DNA of 30,491 nt, taken from NCBI GenBank assembly GCA_964635325.1, contig CAZWOL010000041.1:1-30491 (forward strand), read 5' to 3'. A program made the position numbers and the translations under genes. Origin of the DNA: BOG-1112 sp964635325. Its GTDB lineage: Bacteria > Bdellovibrionota_B > Oligoflexia > Oligoflexales > Bog-1112. Positions 17,374-26,016 of the stretch are shown piece by piece. The notes beneath the pieces are model-generated. The model had not been told where the DNA came from and did no database searches. It saw nothing but the letters and a program-made list of their open reading frames with translations. How positions within the stretch are numbered: the stretch's first letter is position 1; the number at the start of each line of letters is the position of its first letter.

Positions 17374-19341
17374 CTATCTACGGACAGGCACAATAGGAGC
17401 AAGTCCCGGAAACTTAGACTTTTTTGGAAAGCGGCAGTGCAAGCAGATACGTCGAATAGATCCATCTGCAAGTTCAAGCTGTATAAGTTGCTCTGCTTCC
17501 AATGTGAAAAGAATATCATCATGCGCTGCTGACCAAGCCTCACCAAAATGAGGTCCTAAATATGATTTTACAAAATCGTTCCGTGAATAGACTCTATGTT
17601 CTTGATTCGCAAGTTTGGTCTTGAGTGCATCCCACTTGGCATGCCAAGGCGTTTCTGGATCTCTGAAATACGAAGACCATTCTTTAAGACTCATAAGCGG
17701 CAGATTTGGCTTAGCACTAAGAGCATGACCTAAAAGCTCGATAACTAGAGGATGAGAGTGGTAGCGTTTGAAAAGTTCTGCGACAAGTGCCTCGCTAACT
17801 TCGAAAACGTAGGCCTCCTCTTCTTTATGGTGCCAAAATTTCAGATCCAAACCTTTTTCGAGAGCTGCAATGAAAGCAGCTTGGGTTTTGGCTCTGTATC
17901 CCTTTGTTAAGAGTTCTGCTACTGTCAATTGCCATGAATTACATGGCGCATTTGGAAAAAATTTAGAACAAGGGCCACAATTCATCAGCGATTGAGTTTC
18001 TTTACCACTAAACAAGTTGACGTACGTCAAATCTTTCAGAGAACGTCCAAAGCTAGCATCGGAATGCGCAAGCGCAAGGGCAAAAAATTCTATAGTCGAT
18101 TTAAAATCTTCTGGACGTGCGTTATCAAAAATCCGTAATTCGAAGCCATTCGCATAATTCACAGCGTTGGGACTGCGGTCTTTGCCCTTGAGATCAATTC
18201 CGAATTTTTCTATGCCCAGTAATTCGAGATGACAATTATCTTTTATGCTAGCACGTGGCTCATTGGGTTTAAGTGAACAATTTTCTGATTCTCCTTCTTC
18301 ACAATGTCGCAGGGATACTGAACCCAGAGCTGTGTATGGATTATTTCTAAGACGGAAGGATCCACGCACCCCAACTTCTAAACCATTACTGAGGTCTCCA
18401 CTTGCACCCGTCGCTATAAATAACGGCTCTAGCCATTGCAAGATATACGCTGAATATTTAGCCTGTGCCTCATGATCACGCCCTTGCTTGTCAGGCATCT
18501 GAATCGACAGATGATAGCTTCTTGCCTGAATAGAATTGCGAATTCTTAGATTTCCAAAATAGTCTTGGACATATATTTTAGGTATGGTTCCAAAAGGAAA
18601 AGCCACCGTTTTCAATCCCAATTTATTTGCTAGTACATATCTTTGCGCTGCACTCCAAAGATCACTATACTTGGAATTCCCACATCCCTGATGATTCTTC
18701 AAAAAGTTTGCGCCATATCTCTGAAAGGTTCTATAAGCATTCTTTTGATAAGACTCTACTAATTCAATCCATCTTCTTTCTTTCGACTCAATCGATTGCA
18801 GAGCTGAAATGTAAGTGTTGGTAGGAGTATAACCTCCATCGGTGGGTGCTATAAATTCGAATAAGTCTACTGTGCCAGGTTCTATATGATCAACATATTG
18901 ATCAATATGAACCAATTTGTTCTTATAGCGAGCTGATTTTGCTGAACTCTCCCCTCCTCCTTCAAAGTGAAGAATTTCGTAGTCCCTTTTCTCCGTTGCA
19001 AGTTCCACTAAGGAAATTTTTTGGGGTTCCGTTGAACCTGCTAAAATAACCTCTTCTCCAACTTCGAACCCACATTCACCATAGATCATGCTTTTATCGA
19101 TAAATTCCTGGCCTACAAAGCCACTTGTCTCGGGCTTCTCAAGCCAAACTTCCGGAGGAGGAACAACCCCATCTTTGTCATACGCAACAGCAAGAGTCTC
19201 TACGATCTTCCGCCAAGAAAGGGGCTTATCTAAAACAAACATGACCTCATGCTCAATACCTATGCGAGCACCTGCAAATACAGAGCTTTCTAGAATCAAA
19301 GTAATAAAAATGAACTTATAGAAACGAGACTTGATCCACAT
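17374..19341 (-). CDS. Exported protein with amidoligase/glutamate-cysteine-ligase-like motifs
   Basis: The 655-residue protein has a signal peptide (MWIKSRFYKFIFITLILESS, then VFA before GARIG). ATG 19341 has GGAG about nine bases upstream. Four conserved-looking stretches occur in the order seen in the glutamine-synthetase-like amidoligase/GCS fold: GIEHE (28-32), FEFIAPTDGG (161-170), YHLSIQMP (276-283) and NGFELRIFDN (398-407), with RGSFRLRNNPYT between the last two. In that family these supply metal- and ATP-binding acids, the substrate loop, a histidine strand and an E-x-R strand. The match is by eye and distant. A signal peptide is odd for an ATP-dependent ligase, so it may have lost or changed its activity. 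Cys pairs near the C-terminus (CGPCSKFFPNAPC, CLHC) may form disulfides or bind metal. It lies between the AAA+ gene (121-base gap) and the Sel1 gene (95-base gap). Confidence 0.6.
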   Translation of the reverse strand: MWIKSRFYKFIFITLILESSVFAGARIGIEHEVMFVLDKPLSWRKIVETLAVAYDKDGVVPPPEVWLEKPETSGFVGQEFIDKSMIYGECGFEVGEEVILAGSTEPQKISLVELATEKRDYEILHFEGGGESSAKSARYKNKLVHIDQYVDHIEPGTVDLFEFIAPTDGGYTPTNTYISALQSIESKERRWIELVESYQKNAYRTFQRYGANFLKNHQGCGNSKYSDLWSAAQRYVLANKLGLKTVAFPFGTIPKIYVQDYFGNLRIRNSIQARSYHLSIQMPDKQGRDHEAQAKYSAYILQWLEPLFIATGASGDLSNGLEVGVRGSFRLRNNPYTALGSVSLRHCEEGESENCSLKPNEPRASIKDNCHLELLGIEKFGIDLKGKDRSPNAVNYANGFELRIFDNARPEDFKSTIEFFALALAHSDASFGRSLKDLTYVNLFSGKETQSLMNCGPCSKFFPNAPCNSWQLTVAELLTKGYRAKTQAAFIAALEKGLDLKFWHHKEEEAYVFEVSEALVAELFKRYHSHPLVIELLGHALSAKPNLPLMSLKEWSSYFRDPETPWHAKWDALKTKLANQEHRVYSRNDFVKSYLGPHFGEAWSAAHDDILFTLEAEQLIQLELADGSIRRICLHCRFPKKSKFPGLAPIVPVRR

Positions 19342-19462
19342 AGACTTGCTCCAAGAGGTCTTCAAAAGATATCGGAAATTTTGGGGAATTCTTGAGAGAT
19401 TATCGACTAAGGAAAGGAGCAAGTCAATCTTAAAGTGGGCAAAGGAAAGAGAGTGAATAAGT

Positions 19463-22400
19463 TTAGTCTGCCTTCATGAATGCAGCCTCTTGCTTTTTCC
19501 GTAAGGCTTCAGCTTCGACTTGCTCTTTAAGGATTCTTTCATTCTCCAGAATTTTTTCGAGACCAGCTTTGTAGTTGAAATCACACTTCGCTTCTCCTCG
19601 TGCTTCTTTTTTCAAGCAGTTCGCATAATCTCGCAGTATGTGTCTTTCCAATGGACGCAGACTCGGGATATTAAGAGTAAAGTACTCATGGGCAAGCTCA
19701 TCAACAAACTCAGGACTGTAGTTGGTTTTCTCTAAGATACGTTTTGCTATCGATTTAATACCTTCCTCAGTAAACGATTTGAATTCGATCAGGTCCAAAC
19801 GATCATTGACAGCGGAACGTTGAGCTGCACCCATTTGAGAGTTACTATCTTGCAGAACTTTATTTCCTGTCATAATGATAAGAAACCTCGACATATCTAC
19901 AGGCAAGAGCAAGTCTCTCAACACAAATTCCTTACGATCTGGATCTAAGAGATCATTCAAAAGAAAGGAGCGAATCATAGTTGCATTAGGGTTATTTGCA
20001 TTCACAGCAGAGTCTACCTCATTGATGAGAAGCACTGCATTGGTCGGAATAAGAGGCTTATCCTGTGGCGCCAGTAATTTAGAACTCAACTGTGATAGTT
20101 TGAGCTTTTCATCTAAGAAATATTCGAATTTTGAACTGCCGTGACCAGATCCAACAATCTTCTCCAAATTTTGCTCATCAAATCGTAGCTCAATTACTGG
20201 CAGATCCAAAGCATCCGCAATCCCTCTCGCTACGGAACTTTTCCCAAGACCGGCATCACCGAAGAAATAAGCAATGTTACGACCACTATCCTGATCTACG
20301 GATGCTTCGATATGTCGATCTACGAGCGTACGGATACGCTCAAGTGTCGCTTCCGGATAGTTTCGCCCTAAGAAGGTGCTAAGACGCTTATGAATAGCTT
20401 CACGCTGTTGAGTCAGATCTTTAGGTGCCGCAGGCAATTGGAAAGCTGCTGCTACGTTGTCGATAAGGATCTTTGCTTTTCCTTGTTCCGCAGAATTGAT
20501 GTTTCCTTGCGACGCAAATCGTGTCTCAAGAGTGTCAAGACGTCGCAAGGTTTCCTCATAGATTGCTGGCGCCATCGCATTTTGATTTTTTTTGAGCTTC
20601 TTCTTTAAATTTGCAAGCTCAGACATTGCATCCCACATAGATTGGGAATGGTGCTCTAAAAGAGCAATCAGATCTAAGGATTCTTGCGAACCTCGCATTC
20701 TTTCACCAATATGGTCTGCAAAATCTTCAATGGTCTTGATCAGTGCCTTCACCCCAAGGTTTATTGCGAAGTCTTTGTGAGCAAGAGCAACAATCTGAGC
20801 AAGATCTTTGGTCAGCATTTCTGGGTCTTGACTAAGGTTGAGCTTACGGGTTTTTTGACCAAACATTCTACAAGCGATATCGACTCTTTTGTCGAGTGGA
20901 AGTGGATTAAAGTCGATAGTACGCATACGTGCCACCATCGCATTCGTAGAATCTGTCAGTTTTCTGTTACCTGCTAGCAAGAAAGTGATAGAAGACAAGT
21001 CAATGTCAACATCAAGGTCTCTCAGTTTGAACAAAGAACGTTCTCGATCAAAGAACTGAAGAAAGAAACCTTGCAGCTCACCATCTCCAACACTTGAAGC
21101 TCCGTAGTAGGATTGAGATTTTGAAGATGGTTCAATCAGTTTATCGAATTCATCAACAAAGATGATCAGGTTTTTTTTGCGTTTTTCTTTCGCCAATTTT
21201 ACTATTTTTTGGGTAAATTTCAGGACCTCTGGTGACTCATCGTAGCGACTTTTATCTCGGTCTCCCAATGCAAGTTCTTTTAGTTCCGCAGCACTCAACT
21301 GTAGAAAAGGTAGACCCAGAGCATCCGCATATTTTTCACCCAAATAGGTTTTGCCAGTTCCTGGAGGTCCTAGCAAATAGATGATACGTCGTGTCGGAGG
21401 TGTTCCAATTTTATGAAAGGGATCAAACTCCTCATCTGGCTGAGATGATGCTTCAATACCCGCTGTCAAGTGACGAATCTTCGCTTGGACATCTTGGTCA
21501 TAATTTACGAGAAGCTGCTCGAGTTTATCTTCATAATCCACTTTTTTGATAGGCTTCAATTCCAAAGGCAAGCTGAAGATCGCTTCAATTTTTTGCAATT
21601 GCTTGGTTAGTTTTTTGATCTCTCCTTCTTTATTTCCAACATCAACGTTCATCTTGACCGTCATTGTCGAGCCGCTGTAAACAAATTCGGCTTGCAAATA
21701 GTCCAGAATCTCTTCAATTTTGATTCGATAGCTTTGAGGAAGCTTTGCTTTAAGCGCATTGTACTTTAATTGAAAAGCTTCAATTTCAACTTCAGCATCC
21801 AACTTTTCTGATGGAACTTTTGCTAGACCTAACAGCACCATTGGATAGCTAAGAATATCTTGCCCAGTTTGTTTGAGGGTCTCAATGCCCGCTTGGAAGT
21901 CTTTTGTAAATACACTTCCAAGCAGATAGGAGCTAGAGATAACATTGAAGAGATTTTTTATTTTGGCGCTATATACACGCGGATTGATATTGCTAAAAGG
22001 ATTTATGTTTGCAAAAACATTCAAAAATGCGAGTGGAAGAACAAATGCCATAGGGCTCATCGAACCCGGAGCCGCTTGTATGTTTTGATTTCTAGCATCT
22101 ACATTTTGAGCGATAGGCGCAGCTGTTTCCAATAGACCATTAATTGCCACAGCAACAGTACCGACACCAAAGTAAGTAAGCACAGTATAAGTTTTGAGGA
22201 GAATATTTTTCCTGAAGACATTACTCTTCGCTTCCTCAAGATACTCATCTTCGATTTCATATTGACGGAGCAAGGTGCGTCGTCGAGCATCTTCGTTTAC
22301 ATTCTTTGTAGGCCCGCTATGATATGCACTGTCAAAAGCTTGCTGGCAGAGTTGAGTCTCCTTCTCAATCGAATGAGTTGTTGCATAAACGAGAGACAAG

Positions 22401-22483
22401 GGACTGAGACCAATGCTCAGAATCAAAATTTGGACTCTAAACTGCAACACACGTTGCATCATGAGTGAAAAATCTGCTTTCAT
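19463..22483 (-). CDS. Membrane-associated protein with two AAA+ ATPase modules
   Basis: The 1006-residue protein carries two AAA+ domains. The first has Walker A GPPGTGKT (372-379), Walker B LIIFVDEFDK (439-448) and sensor-1 Asn in FLLAGN (506). The second has Walker A GDAGLGKS (742-749) and sensor-1 Asn in IIMTGN (874), but its Walker B reads AVLLINEVDS (816-825) with Asn in place of the usual first Asp. The N-terminus has a signal-like hydrophobic segment (about 15-34, ending YA-TTHS), and two more hydrophobic stretches lie at about 98-118 and 145-160, followed by a charged, partly coiled-coil linker. The ATPase modules must face ATP, so the topology is uncertain. ATG 22483 is preferred because GAGGAG lies about eight bases upstream. 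It is the first gene of the cluster with the amidoligase-like and Sel1 genes. I do not recognise a named family; a remodelling or secretion-linked machine is possible. Confidence 0.88.
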   Translation of the reverse strand: MKADFSLMMQRVLQFRVQILILSIGLSPLSLVYATTHSIEKETQLCQQAFDSAYHSGPTKNVNEDARRRTLLRQYEIEDEYLEEAKSNVFRKNILLKTYTVLTYFGVGTVAVAINGLLETAAPIAQNVDARNQNIQAAPGSMSPMAFVLPLAFLNVFANINPFSNINPRVYSAKIKNLFNVISSSYLLGSVFTKDFQAGIETLKQTGQDILSYPMVLLGLAKVPSEKLDAEVEIEAFQLKYNALKAKLPQSYRIKIEEILDYLQAEFVYSGSTMTVKMNVDVGNKEGEIKKLTKQLQKIEAIFSLPLELKPIKKVDYEDKLEQLLVNYDQDVQAKIRHLTAGIEASSQPDEEFDPFHKIGTPPTRRIIYLLGPPGTGKTYLGEKYADALGLPFLQLSAAELKELALGDRDKSRYDESPEVLKFTQKIVKLAKEKRKKNLIIFVDEFDKLIEPSSKSQSYYGASSVGDGELQGFFLQFFDRERSLFKLRDLDVDIDLSSITFLLAGNRKLTDSTNAMVARMRTIDFNPLPLDKRVDIACRMFGQKTRKLNLSQDPEMLTKDLAQIVALAHKDFAINLGVKALIKTIEDFADHIGERMRGSQESLDLIALLEHHSQSMWDAMSELANLKKKLKKNQNAMAPAIYEETLRRLDTLETRFASQGNINSAEQGKAKILIDNVAAAFQLPAAPKDLTQQREAIHKRLSTFLGRNYPEATLERIRTLVDRHIEASVDQDSGRNIAYFFGDAGLGKSSVARGIADALDLPVIELRFDEQNLEKIVGSGHGSSKFEYFLDEKLKLSQLSSKLLAPQDKPLIPTNAVLLINEVDSAVNANNPNATMIRSFLLNDLLDPDRKEFVLRDLLLPVDMSRFLIIMTGNKVLQDSNSQMGAAQRSAVNDRLDLIEFKSFTEEGIKSIAKRILEKTNYSPEFVDELAHEYFTLNIPSLRPLERHILRDYANCLKKEARGEAKCDFNYKAGLEKILENERILKEQVEAEALRKKQEAAFMKAD

Positions 22484-22599
22484 AATTAGGCTCCTCAAAA
22501 CAGGTGAACGAAGTTTCAACTTGGAAAGCAAGATGCATACCAAAATTAGTAGACTGAATTCTAAGGGAAAAGATAAAGCCGCTACAGCATTTGCCTGTC

Positions 22600-22630
22600 A
22601 GAAATCCATAACAGTGTAAAGAAATCCATA
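22600..22630. repeat. Direct repeat upstream of the AAA+ gene
   Basis: The 11-base word AGAAATCCATA occurs at 22600-22610 and 22620-22630, exactly 20 bases apart, about two helical turns. It lies 117-147 bases before the AAA+ start and just after the end of the upstream gene, where a promoter for the AAA+ cluster would be expected. It may be a tandem regulator site. I see no strong -35/-10 pair beside it. Confidence 0.4.
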
Positions 22631-22654
22631 CAGAACGGGCCACAAAGCCTAAAC

Positions 22655-23872
22655 TTAGATCAAGAGCAAAGCGTAGAGCAGACCTGCAATAGGAGCTAAA
22701 TAGTAAACGATATTTGAAACATCCTGCAGCCAGAAACCTGCAAAATACAGAATGAAGAAGACCAAAAGAGCTAGGGCATGCACTAGTATAAAAGAACGCC
22801 AACGACGGGAAACTTGTTTTCCACACAGGAGTGCAAAGCCAAGCCCAATCCAGAGCACATCGATAGGCCAGAAGACCCAGAGATTAACATTATGGCAAAG
22901 CACGGTGTGATTCGTTAGAACCCAACCTGCAGCAAGAACAAAACCTAAAAAGCCCGCAAAAAGACCCCACAGTATCGTTAGCATACCCAACAAACGTTTG
23001 GACCACACAGAGCAGCGAAAGCGTAAGAAAAAAACAAGCAGGAGCAAAGATAAAGAGAACACCAGAACACAGAGAAACATATTGAATTTAGAAGAGGGGT
23101 AGTCTTCGCCCGCAGCCCATTGCCTGGTACCACTGAGCAACTTGGTACCAGGAATCGCTGTCCCGTCATCTGCAAACTGGGGAAGCTCAGCAAGGTAATT
23201 ACGGAGCATCTGCGGTAGAAACATTTCGACCCAGGCATCGATATCTTTGTCGACAGTACTGTTCAACATAATATCGAGGAAGAAGGCAACGAAAGCCCAT
23301 TCACTCAAATCACGCTGCACATAACTCCGCAACTTCATCGTCGCTGGTTGTGCATGCATGTTTTTTGCGATCTGGTCGTACAAAACTTCATTCAAAATAT
23401 CACGAGGTATAGTCGCACAATTATTGTAGAAGAAGTCATACCAAAAATACATGGAATCAGGGTTGAGCTTAATCTGAAGCACCTTAAGTAGATGCGTCTT
23501 CTGCTCGTTGGATAATATGATCTGATCGATCGTCACCGTACGCTTCTCAATGTCCCTGTAATAGCGCAAAGTACTTTCGTACGAGGACTCAGAGACCCAG
23601 TAGCGTAAAAATCCTTTGAGAAAATTAAATGCATAATAGGGAGCATCCCAATCGAAGGTCCCCCAATTTAGCAGATAGTGCTCCCCAGACTGCGTATCAC
23701 GCACACCCAAAATCGTATGCCCAAAACGACGTTCGAGCCCAGGCCCCTTATCAACAGTAAAAAGCGTGAACTCCGTATTTTCGGGATCGGGTAATTTTTC
23801 AAAGAAAGCAAAGATCGGTGATGCAAATAGAATAAAAAAAAGTATGCCTAGAAGTTTTGAGGATGTGCCCAT
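22655..23872 (-). CDS. DUF4105 / Lnb N-terminal-like membrane protein
   Basis: The 405-residue protein has a signal-like N-terminus (MGTSSKLLGILFFILFASPI) and a periplasmic domain of the DUF4105 / Lnb N-terminal type, marked by RFGHTILGVRD (FGHT at about 50-53), NWGTFDWD and the YNNCATIPRDIL block (about 149-160). The His and Cys of these blocks suggest an NlpC/P60-like hydrolase fold. The C-terminal third has five hydrophobic segments (from about FLCVLVFSLSLLLLVFFL to the end). Function is unknown in the family. ATG 23872 is four bases after the transporter stop, so the two genes are coupled; an in-frame TTG at 23887 would overlap that stop. Confidence 0.87.
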   Translation of the reverse strand: MGTSSKLLGILFFILFASPIFAFFEKLPDPENTEFTLFTVDKGPGLERRFGHTILGVRDTQSGEHYLLNWGTFDWDAPYYAFNFLKGFLRYWVSESSYESTLRYYRDIEKRTVTIDQIILSNEQKTHLLKVLQIKLNPDSMYFWYDFFYNNCATIPRDILNEVLYDQIAKNMHAQPATMKLRSYVQRDLSEWAFVAFFLDIMLNSTVDKDIDAWVEMFLPQMLRNYLAELPQFADDGTAIPGTKLLSGTRQWAAGEDYPSSKFNMFLCVLVFSLSLLLLVFFLRFRCSVWSKRLLGMLTILWGLFAGFLGFVLAAGWVLTNHTVLCHNVNLWVFWPIDVLWIGLGFALLCGKQVSRRWRSFILVHALALLVFFILYFAGFWLQDVSNIVYYLAPIAGLLYALLLI

Positions 23873-23876
23873 GATT

Positions 23877-25226
23877 TTATCCAGCAATTTCTGACTCTCT
23901 CAACTCTAAATGGCTCGCCTTATGGAAAAAAAGCGGCAAAAGCACAATAAAAATAGCCCCCGAGCAGAGAAACAGTGTCATAAAGAAGCCTTGCCACTTC
24001 CAGATATCAATGATTTTACCGAGTGGATATCCCGTTGCAGCAGCTCCGATATAGGCAAAGCATCCTGCAAAACCGTTAGCTGTGCATGCTGCTTTTTTGT
24101 CGACAAATTCTGCAGCAGCAAGCCCAACAAGAAGTTGAGGACCAAAGATTAGAAAACCGAGCATCCACATCAAAAACATATCAACAAATACATATCCGGG
24201 AGGTACGCACCAGAACAAAGCGACTGTTAGCAGTAATCCTAAGGCACATAGGATCATAAAAGGAACACGTCGACCTTGGAAAAAATAATCTGAGGCCCAA
24301 CCACTCACAAGAATCCCAAGAAAGCCACCGACCTCAAACCAAGTGATGCTACTCGCAGCTGTGATCAATTCATAGCCTTTTTCATTTTTCAAATAGAGTG
24401 TGGCCCAATCATTCAGACCTGTTCGAACTACATAAACGAAAAAATAGGAGAGGGATAAAATCCAAACCGCTTTGTTGTTCAATACATGTTTGAAGAGAAT
24501 CTCCTTGGTGGAGAGAACCTCTTCTTTTTCATTTTCAAGACGCCCTCCTTCGTCAAGCTCACCACGAAATCTCTCGACCGAAGGAAGCCCCAAAGTCTGA
24601 GGAATGTCTCGTAGACGCTCTATCAACCAAGCACCGACAATGAGAGCAATGATCCCCGGCACAATCATGCCCCAACGCCAGTCAAGCGAAGTGCATATAT
24701 ATGCAACTAACAAAGGAACTAGAGCACCTCCTACATTGTGTGAAGTCGACTTCAAACTCCACATTTTTCCTCGCTCTGATTTACTAAACCAGAAAGTAAG
24801 CTGCTTGGTACAAGGAGGCCAACCCCAACCCTGAAACCATCCGTTGAGGCCCCAAAAAATTGCAAAAACCACAAGGGAGGAGGACATACCAAAAAAGATA
24901 TTCGTAAGTCCCGTAAGAATCAAACCAATCGACATCACATAACGCGGGTTGGCTCGGTCCGCAAAAATACCACTCACAAATTTTGAAATACCATAACTGA
25001 TGTAGAGAATGGTTCCCAATATACCAACATCAGACATGGAATAGCCCAAGTCTACGAGATGCGGCACAACAAAGGTTAGACTCTTACGCGTAAAATAATA
25101 AACAACGTAGCCAAGGTAGATGGAATAAAAGATTCGCCTCCGCCAATAAGCGTACTTTAACTTAACCTCATTGGGGTCACTGATCTCAGGTACAAAAGGA
25201 GCCGGCTTAAAGAGATCCGTCAGCAT
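23877..25226 (-). CDS. MFS sugar-phosphate transporter/sensor (UhpC/GlpT family)
   Basis: This 449-residue major facilitator protein belongs to the organophosphate:phosphate antiporter group (GlpT, UhpT, UhpC). The first helix region has YLGYVVYYFTRKSLTFVVP with the substrate-phosphate arginine (about R47), followed by the loop motif FADRANPRYVM, and GLNGWFQGWGWPPCTKQLTFWFSKSERGKMW, a signature of this family. Twelve membrane segments fit. Members exchange hexose or glycerol phosphates for phosphate across the inner membrane, or sense them as UhpC does; no UhpAB-like kinase pair lies nearby, so transport is more likely. Hexose-phosphate antiporters are common in intracellular bacteria. ATG 25226 has AGGTGA about eight bases upstream; GTG 25238 also has a GGGAG and cannot be excluded. 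It is coupled to the DUF4105 gene. Confidence 0.93.
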   Translation of the reverse strand: MLTDLFKPAPFVPEISDPNEVKLKYAYWRRRIFYSIYLGYVVYYFTRKSLTFVVPHLVDLGYSMSDVGILGTILYISYGISKFVSGIFADRANPRYVMSIGLILTGLTNIFFGMSSSLVVFAIFWGLNGWFQGWGWPPCTKQLTFWFSKSERGKMWSLKSTSHNVGGALVPLLVAYICTSLDWRWGMIVPGIIALIVGAWLIERLRDIPQTLGLPSVERFRGELDEGGRLENEKEEVLSTKEILFKHVLNNKAVWILSLSYFFVYVVRTGLNDWATLYLKNEKGYELITAASSITWFEVGGFLGILVSGWASDYFFQGRRVPFMILCALGLLLTVALFWCVPPGYVFVDMFLMWMLGFLIFGPQLLVGLAAAEFVDKKAACTANGFAGCFAYIGAAATGYPLGKIIDIWKWQGFFMTLFLCSGAIFIVLLPLFFHKASHLELRESEIAG

Positions 25227-25307
25227 GGAAAAATTCACCTATCACTCCCGCAAGTTATGGGACCACTTATAAAAGAGGTTCTGAGTAACCAAAAAGAAAG
25301 CATCCGT

Positions 25308-26009
25308 CTACAAAGAATAGGAAAGCCCCGTAAAAATGGCACTGGATGAGGTATTGAACCAACCCTTTCTATGGCTTGTGCTTAATTCCAGCCGATCACC
25401 TCGCGCAGTTGTTATCTTCACATTAGCCTCGCTGATCATCTGTTTCTCGTAATCGTATTCCAGAGAAAACAAGCAAGACAGTTTTTCGGTCAGAGACCAC
25501 TTAAGGCCCCCTCGTACGTCAAAACCAGTCATTCGATGAATAAGCTCACCTTGCTGCTGCCCCTTTTCAAACACACTGAGAGGGCTTGAGCGAGCAAAAC
25601 TCTGCGAGCTCGTTCCCCACACCTTTTCTTTGCCCCACCCATACACCAGTGGACCGCCCTGAACAAAAAGACTCACAGCTCCAAACCGAAAGTTCATCCC
25701 GAGCTCAACAAGAACCTTATGGAGTTCAAGCGAAGCACATGATGACGAAGATTCTGAGCAAGAATCTCTATTTCCAAAATGATCGATCCCCCATGTTGAG
25801 CCAAATTGCAAGCTGAGCACATCATCGACTGCATAGTTACCCAGCAAAGAAAAAAGAAAGCTATGATTGGAGACTTGCAGACCATCATCCGCATGAAGCC
25901 AACGCTTGCCAACTTGCCCATCAATTTGCATCTGGGCCCAGAGGCCTTGTGCAAATAATAGAAATGCAAAAATTAAAAATCCCTTAGAGGCAGAAAAAAT
26001 GTACCGCAT
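25308..26009 (-). CDS. Probable outer-membrane beta-barrel protein
   Basis: The 233-residue product has a signal peptide (MRYIFSASKGFLIFAFLLFA, then QGLWA before QMQID). The mature part alternates as amphipathic strands with aromatic ends (SFLFSLLGNYAVDDVLSLQF, VSLFVQGGPLVYGW, LSCLFSLEYDYE, SAIFTGLSYSL), fitting a small outer-membrane barrel of 8-10 strands. Two Cys (about 83 and 90, CSESSSSC) could form a loop disulfide. ATG 26009 begins seven bases after the stop of the upstream metallopeptidase gene, so the two are probably one transcript. No family name can be given. Confidence 0.75.
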   Translation of the reverse strand: MRYIFSASKGFLIFAFLLFAQGLWAQMQIDGQVGKRWLHADDGLQVSNHSFLFSLLGNYAVDDVLSLQFGSTWGIDHFGNRDSCSESSSSCASLELHKVLVELGMNFRFGAVSLFVQGGPLVYGWGKEKVWGTSSQSFARSSPLSVFEKGQQQGELIHRMTGFDVRGGLKWSLTEKLSCLFSLEYDYEKQMISEANVKITTARGDRLELSTSHRKGWFNTSSSAIFTGLSYSL

Positions 26010-26016
26010 TTCTCTA

